Below, piece after piece: positions 6,916 to 10,345 of a stretch of DNA of 10,345 bases. The DNA lies in contig JAPUME010000062.1 of the NCBI GenBank assembly GCA_027294185.1, positions 1-10,345 of the forward strand. Direction: 5' to 3'. The notes below the pieces were generated by a model that did not search any database, was not told where the DNA came from, and worked only from the letters and a program-made list of their open reading frames with translations. Made by a program: the position numbers and the translations under genes. Source of the stretch: Acidobacteriota bacterium (GTDB lineage Bacteria; Acidobacteriota; Terriglobia; UBA7540; JAPUME01). Every line of letters begins with the position of its first letter. Position 1 is the first letter of the stretch.

Positions 6916-8157
6916 TTAACGCTCTCGGACTACCAAGTCTATAACGTCATCCGAGGTCACTTCACCGATCAATTTTCCCTGTTCATCAACGACCGGCAAG
7001 GAAACCAGATTGTATTTTTGGAAAAGTTCGATCACATGATCGTGCGGTTGCTCGGCGGCAGTGGAAATCAGCGGCTCCTCAAACAGCTCGCGCAGGGGCT
7101 TCGATGCCGGGCTCGCGACCACCTGAGCCAGGGGAATCGCTCCCACCAGTTTTTCATCAGCGTCGATCAAATAGAGCACATGCAGGCTTTCGAGCGACCC
7201 CTCGAACGCGCCGACCGCGGTCACTGCATCCTCGGCGGTGGCGTTTTCGGGCAGGGCGATGAAGTCGGTGGTCATCAACGCTCCGGCCACGTCTTCCTCG
7301 AACTGCAAGAGCTCCTGAACGTCCTCGGCTTCTTCGGGTTCCATGCCGGCCAGAAGCTCCGTGCTGGTTTCCGGCGGCAACTCCTGCAGCAGGTCGGCGG
7401 CCTCGTCGGGCGGCATCTCTTCGATCAGATCGGCTGCCTTGTGAGGTTCCATCCCCTTGACGATGCTCGCCTGCATCGAAGTGGGTATTTCGGAAAGCGC
7501 CTCGGCTGCGGTCTCCTCATCGATGGAGGTAAGGACGGCCGTCTGGTCCTGCGCGCTCAGGTGCTCCAGAATGTCCCCCAAATCCGCCGGATGCATACGC
7601 GCCAGCCGGTCGTAGGAAATCCTCAGCTTCAGGCGGCGAGAGGGATCGGCCTCAATCAGGTTTACGAAATCCCAGGGGATGACCTGCTGGGGAAGGAAAT
7701 TTTCCACGCGGCGGATCAGGTGCTTCGAGAGCAATCCCTTCAGCAGCCGGCGGGCGGCGGCCGCCAATCCCACGTTGACCGCGACGACCAGTAGCTGCGT
7801 ATGTCCGTCAACGGGTTGAATATCGAAATCCACATCATTGACGCGCACCACCTTTCGGTCCGTCACGTCGATGATCTGCTGATCCAGCAAATCCTTCTTG
7901 ACGCGAATCCAGTCCTCGTTCGGCGTGTAGGCGGGGATTTCTGCGACGGGAGTGTTGGTGTGGATCGACTGGACCGATAGCGACTGGATTTGAACATACG
8001 GGATCGAGACCAGCCGGCCGTCAATGCTGCGGGCAATGTAGAGGGAAACGCGGTGGCGAACGTCTTCGGGATCGATGCAGATCTCCACCACCTTGCCGAC
8101 GTATTCGCCGAAAGCGTCGAAAACCGGCACTCCCTCGATTTCGGTAAAGTAGATCAT
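6916..8157 (-). CDS. Soluble PRC-barrel / MgtE_N / tandem CBS domain protein (Mg2+ sensor without channel)
   Basis: This 413-residue protein has no membrane segment. It begins with two PRC-barrel-like units (about 5-62 and 88-128, the second with RKVVRVNDVDFDI). A linker follows (130-183), then an MgtE_N superhelical domain (about 184-285) with acidic repeats such as DLIEEMPPDEAADLLQELP. A CBS pair completes it (about 291-350 and 358-410, opening with AGALMTTDFI and closing with TSDDVIDLVV). In MgtE the same MgtE_N-CBS unit binds Mg2+ and closes the channel. Here the protein ends where MgtE would enter its plug helix and transmembrane domain, so it cannot be a channel itself. A gene for an NRAMP-type transporter follows after 27 bp. 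I infer that it senses Mg2+ (or nucleotide through CBS) and regulates that transporter. The start is ATG at 8157 behind GAGGGAAAAGGGA. Database labels of 'magnesium transporter' would be misleading. Confidence 0.9.
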   Translation of the reverse strand: MIYFTEIEGVPVFDAFGEYVGKVVEICIDPEDVRHRVSLYIARSIDGRLVSIPYVQIQSLSVQSIHTNTPVAEIPAYTPNEDWIRVKKDLLDQQIIDVTDRKVVRVNDVDFDIQPVDGHTQLLVVAVNVGLAAAARRLLKGLLSKHLIRRVENFLPQQVIPWDFVNLIEADPSRRLKLRISYDRLARMHPADLGDILEHLSAQDQTAVLTSIDEETAAEALSEIPTSMQASIVKGMEPHKAADLIEEMPPDEAADLLQELPPETSTELLAGMEPEEAEDVQELLQFEEDVAGALMTTDFIALPENATAEDAVTAVGAFEGSLESLHVLYLIDADEKLVGAIPLAQVVASPASKPLRELFEEPLISTAAEQPHDHVIELFQKYNLVSLPVVDEQGKLIGEVTSDDVIDLVVRER

Positions 8158-8293
8158 TCCCTTTTCCCTCTTTGCGGATTTTTCAGGACGGCAGCCCGGA
8201 TTGCGGAGAATCGGCGTTAAACCGGAACCCGAGCCTCACCCTCTGAAGAGCGAAACCGGCGATCCGATGAAGGGCCCTACCTCTATTCGCTGG

Positions 8294-8321
8294 ACGTGGC
8301 AGGCGGAGACGCCTGCAACGT
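8294..8321. repeat. Near-perfect palindrome with a GAGA loop (REP-like)
   Basis: A 7-bp perfect stem GCAGGCG/CGCCTGC (8299-8305 with 8310-8316) encloses the loop GAGA. After one G.A mismatch it extends by four more pairs (ACGT with ACGT, 8294-8297 and 8318-8321). Read on the plus strand the loop is a GNRA-type tetraloop. There is no T-run on either side, so it is a poor terminator. The compact GC-rich form resembles dispersed REP-type palindromes; whether it recurs in this genome cannot be seen here. Confidence 0.6.
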
Positions 8322-8342
8322 AAGGAAGTGATTTTGAGTACC

Positions 8343-8377
8343 AAAAGCCCGCCTTCAAACTGCGGACAAACGGGCTT
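8343..8377 (-). terminator. Putative intrinsic terminator downstream of tatA
   Basis: On the minus strand AAGCCCG (8377-8371) pairs with CGGGCTT (8351-8345), and the 3' arm runs into TTTT. The stem is 7 bp with a rather long 19-nt loop, and the T-run is short and partly inside the stem, so termination may be inefficient. It lies about 80 bp after the tatA stop and is a natural boundary between the tatA unit and the metal-transport unit. Confidence 0.45.
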
Positions 8378-8458
8378 ACTGATGCGGGGCCGTTAAGAGA
8401 GGAGATAACAGGAAACTTGCTCTTTCAACCCACTTTACAACCGAGGAAGGCAGGCGCG

Positions 8459-8680
8459 CTAGGCTTGTTTCTTTTCTTCCGTCTTTACTTCTGCCTTCTT
8501 TTCATCTTCCGCCTCGGATGCATCGGAGGAGGACACCACTCCTCTCATCGCGTCTTTGAATTCGCGAATACCTTTACCCAGTCCTTTACCCAACTCCGGG
8601 AGTTTCCCCGGGCCGAAAAGGATCAAAACAATCACCAGGATAAAGAAGATGTGCGACGGCTGAAACAAACCCTCTAGCAT
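8459..8680 (-). CDS. tatA: Sec-independent (twin-arginine) translocase subunit TatA
   Basis: TatA oligomerises in the inner membrane to form the passage through which the Tat system exports folded proteins. The 73-residue product has the standard layout. A short N-terminus and one hydrophobic helix (about 10-24) lead into the hinge LFGPGKLPELG (21-31), followed by an amphipathic helix GKGLGKGIREFKDAM (31-45). The tail is charged and rich in Glu/Lys/Ala (50-73). The short tail and FGPGKLPELG hinge favour TatA/TatE over TatB. The start is ATG at 8680 with a strong GGGGGAGG ending 9 nt upstream. No tatC or tatB is in the window, so the partners lie elsewhere. It follows the CYTH gene by 95 bp, with a candidate promoter in the gap, and is followed by a possible terminator, so it may be its own transcription unit. 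Confidence 0.95.
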   Translation of the reverse strand: MLEGLFQPSHIFFILVIVLILFGPGKLPELGKGLGKGIREFKDAMRGVVSSSDASEAEDEKKAEVKTEEKKQA

Positions 8681-8742
8681 ATTGGCGAACCTCCCCCTTG
8701 CCGGTTAGGAGCCGTCAAGGGCATCATGGGAATCCAAGCTTC

Positions 8743-8748
8743 ATTATA
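8743..8748 (-). promoter_or_regulatory. Candidate -10 element for tatA
   Basis: The minus strand reads an exact TATAAT in the 95-bp gap upstream of tatA, about 60 bp before its ATG. No good -35 hexamer is found at 16-19 bp spacing (the region is CT-rich), so support rests on the -10 match and its position in a gap in otherwise GC-rich DNA. Confidence 0.35.
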
Positions 8749-8775
8749 ACGCAGAACTCTGTGTGGAAGGGAGAA

Positions 8776-9372
8776 TTACCGCCCCTTAAATACCTTGCGA
8801 CCCGCTTTTCCGCCCTGGCGTCGGAAATGGCGGGAATAGAGAGTCGGATAGGTCTCGGTAAGGTAATCTTCGCGGGAAAAGCCCAGTCTTCGTGCGGTTC
8901 GATCAATCCAGAGAGGCGAGCCTTCAAGTTCAAGAAAGGTTCCAACAGGGGTCTCATCCAGGGCGATCACCCCCGAGCTGCGTCGGCGCTTTCTTACCTG
9001 GGAGGCATAGAGCGTCCTGTATTTCTCGTAGCGCAATACAGACATAAGTCCTGCCATTTCAAGGATTTGTCTTAGACTTCGCCCCTCTTTGGTCTCCACT
9101 TCGATTTCGCGGCGAACCTTGTGGGGCCTCAAGCCTAAGGGTCTTCCTTTGAATGTAAGCAGGCAGCTCCCAGCCGTGAACCGTAGGCGCAAAACGCATC
9201 CCTTTTTCCTGAGCCGCCCATCAACAAAGTCGAAAAGCTCGTTCCTCTCCAAATGCCGACGGCGTATGACCCTGAAATCCAGCTTCCTCAGCAGACGCCG
9301 GGCCGGGCCGGGTCCCTGCATGGGCAATTTGATCTCGGTTTCCAGGGGATGGGACTTCTTTCCGGTGGACAA
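8776..9372 (-). CDS. CYTH domain protein (class IV adenylate cyclase / triphosphatase fold)
   Basis: This is a 198-residue protein of the CYTH (CyaB-thiamine triphosphatase) tunnel fold, which binds triphosphate groups with two metals. The signature ExExK is present as ETEIK (E11, E13, K15). The expected basic and acidic tunnel residues follow: RLR (62-64), LTFKG (K75), REIEVE (E89, E91), YEKYR (K117, R119), ALDE (D139) and FLELEG (E148, E150). The active site therefore looks complete. The fold includes cAMP-making cyclases, thiamine triphosphatases and inorganic triphosphatases, and sequence alone does not separate them. The start is TTG at 9372: an in-frame stop lies nine codons upstream, and the first ATG would remove ETEIK. 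The C-terminus is strongly basic (after about 180). It starts 28 bp after the polyprenyl synthase stop, so the two are probably co-transcribed. Whether they are functionally linked is unknown. Confidence 0.85.
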   Translation of the reverse strand: MSTGKKSHPLETEIKLPMQGPGPARRLLRKLDFRVIRRRHLERNELFDFVDGRLRKKGCVLRLRFTAGSCLLTFKGRPLGLRPHKVRREIEVETKEGRSLRQILEMAGLMSVLRYEKYRTLYASQVRKRRRSSGVIALDETPVGTFLELEGSPLWIDRTARRLGFSREDYLTETYPTLYSRHFRRQGGKAGRKVFKGR

Positions 9373-9400
9373 AGCGTACCGTTGCCTAAAGGTTCTTTAC

Positions 9401-10345
9401 TTAGGCTTCCCGCTCCAGAATGTAATCGGGGAGAGAAAGGAGGGCTTGCTTGTAAACGGAATCCGGGAAGGAGTCAAGGCTCGCCTTGGCGCGCTCGGCA
9501 TAACCGCGCGCTCTTTCGCGGGTGGCATCCAGAGTGCCGTAATGGGCCACCAAATCCTGAATCTCGCTCAACGGGACATTTTCAAATCCGCCGTCCCGGA
9601 GCACCTGGGAGACGCGACGGGCCTCTTCAGGCCGGCAAGATTCAAGAAGCAGAATCATCGGCAGCGTCAGTTTCCCCTCGCGCAGATCATTGCCGACCGG
9701 TTTTCCCAGCTTCTCGGGCGAGGAAGAAAAATCCAGCAGGTCGTCGATCATCTGGAAAGCCAAACCCAGATGCGTGCCGTAATCTCCCATCCGCTCCTCG
9801 GTGGTCGAATTGCACCCGGCCAGCACAGCTCCCAGCCGCATGGAACTCGAAAACAGGCACGCCGTCTTTCGGTAGATCAGGTCCAGATGCTGTTCTTCTG
9901 TGACCTTCTCATCCCGGATAAGGGTTAGCTGCTTCATTTCTCCTTCTACCATGCTCTGGGTCAGGTTGATCAGCAGATCGAGGACTTTGAAGTTTCGCTC
10001 CCCCAGCGCAATCCGAAACGACTGCATGTATAGCCAGTCGCCGGCCAGCACGCTCATCGAATTCCCCCAGCGCAAGTTGGTGGAGGGCCGCCCCCGCCGC
10101 AGGTCGGCTCCGTCAATGATGTCATCGTGAACCAGCGTGGCCGTATGAATCAACTCCACTACGGCTGCAAGCTGGTGGACCGAAGAACCCTGGTAGCCAC
10201 AGAGCTTCGCAGCCAGCAAGAGCACCGCCGGGCGCACCCGCTTGCCGCCGCTCGCTCTCAAATAGTTGCCGATTTCGGTTATGGGCTTGACCGAGGAGAC
10301 ACTCTGCTGCTCGAAGATCTTCTCAACCTGAACGAGATCCTTTCG
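9401..10345 (-). CDS. Long-chain all-trans polyprenyl diphosphate synthase (5' end outside window)
   Basis: This enzyme condenses isopentenyl diphosphate onto allylic diphosphates, most likely to make the side chain of respiratory quinones. Visible motifs are GGKRVRPAVLLL, the first Asp-rich motif in TATLVHDDIIDGADLRRGRP, GNSMSVLAGDWLYMQSF, and the second Asp-rich motif in FQMIDDLLDF. Small residues (Ala, Thr) at positions -5 and -4 before the first DDxxD fit a long-chain enzyme of the IspB/heptaprenyl/solanesyl type and not farnesyl or geranylgeranyl synthase. The frame remains open to 10345, with a typical N-terminal stretch (EKIFEQQSV, EIGNYL), so the true start lies beyond the window; the TTG at 10261 is internal. 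314 codons plus the stop are seen, close to full length. Its substrates come from the MEP pathway, of which dxr and ispG lie at the other end of the window. The exact chain length is not determinable. Confidence 0.94.
   Translation of the reverse strand, partial: RKDLVQVEKIFEQQSVSSVKPITEIGNYLRASGGKRVRPAVLLLAAKLCGYQGSSVHQLAAVVELIHTATLVHDDIIDGADLRRGRPSTNLRWGNSMSVLAGDWLYMQSFRIALGERNFKVLDLLINLTQSMVEGEMKQLTLIRDEKVTEEQHLDLIYRKTACLFSSSMRLGAVLAGCNSTTEERMGDYGTHLGLAFQMIDDLLDFSSSPEKLGKPVGNDLREGKLTLPMILLLESCRPEEARRVSQVLRDGGFENVPLSEIQDLVAHYGTLDATRERARGYAERAKASLDSFPDSVYKQALLSLPDYILEREA

Larger units (their letters stand above)
8158..8458. other. Intergenic region between tatA and the PRC/MgtE_N/CBS gene
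   Basis: This is a 301-bp stretch without a gene on either strand. Read on the minus strand it holds a terminator-like hairpin after tatA (8345-8377), a strong palindrome (8294-8321), then about 130 bp of leader before the next gene. The leader contains GGTGAGGCTC (8231-8240) and a GCTGC...GAAAAAT stretch (8178-8195) that recall part of an M-box Mg2+ riboswitch. I see no tRNA or other known RNA gene, and no good promoter. Confidence 0.55.

Noticed and set aside
7018..7794. Plus-strand open frame (258 codons) opposite the PRC/MgtE_N/CBS gene
   Set aside because: It is the antisense shadow of a gene with clear domains, and I recognise no domain or plausible ribosome binding site.
8158..8280. 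tRNA-like arm (CGGGTTCCGG) upstream of the PRC/MgtE_N/CBS gene
   Set aside because: No matching T-loop closure, anticodon arm or acceptor stem could be assembled.
9089..9928. Plus-strand open frame (279 codons) opposite the CYTH and polyprenyl synthase genes
   Set aside because: It is antisense to two well-supported genes, spans their junction and has no recognisable motif.

Overview
This window carries ten protein-coding genes, all on the minus strand, so transcription runs from high to low coordinates. The DNA is GC-rich, the genes are tightly packed, and no phage, transposon, CRISPR or rRNA/tRNA sequence was seen. The gene order (polyprenyl synthase - CYTH - tatA, then a PRC/MgtE_N/CBS protein with an NRAMP-type transporter, then uppS-cdsA-dxr-rseP-ispG) and the use of the MEP isoprenoid route indicate a Gram-negative-type bacterium. 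My best guess is Acidobacteriota or a neighbouring high-GC phylum. That is inference from context, not from a marker gene.

Right block (8459-10345): a long-chain all-trans polyprenyl diphosphate synthase, truncated by the window edge; a CYTH-fold triphosphate-binding protein 28 bp downstream; then tatA behind a candidate promoter and a strong ribosome binding site. A terminator-like hairpin and a near-perfect palindrome follow in the 300-bp gap 8158-8458.

Middle block (5626-8157): a two-gene unit. The first gene encodes a soluble PRC-barrel + MgtE_N + CBS-pair protein, which is the cytosolic sensor of the Mg2+ channel MgtE without its membrane part. The second encodes an NRAMP-family transporter whose metal-site motifs (DNDA in helix 1, APWM in helix 6) depart from Mn/Fe NRAMPs and resemble NRAMP-related Mg2+ transporters. 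A split Mg2+ sensor plus transporter is the most interesting hypothesis in the window. The leader of the unit contains short stretches resembling part of an M-box Mg2+ riboswitch, but it does not form a complete one.

Left block (123-5532): uppS, cdsA, dxr, rseP and ispG, with overlapping or nearly touching genes through rseP and a 72-bp hairpin-containing spacer before ispG. Dxr and IspG supply MEP-pathway steps, UppS makes the undecaprenyl carrier for cell-wall synthesis, CdsA makes CDP-diacylglycerol for phospholipids, and RseP is the envelope-stress site-2 protease. The cluster as a whole serves envelope and isoprenoid biosynthesis, and the polyprenyl synthase at the other end uses the same precursors, probably for quinone side chains.

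Four genes must start at TTG or GTG (ispG, cdsA, NRAMP, CYTH), and uppS probably does too. The far left edge holds a short 8-bp tandem repeat.
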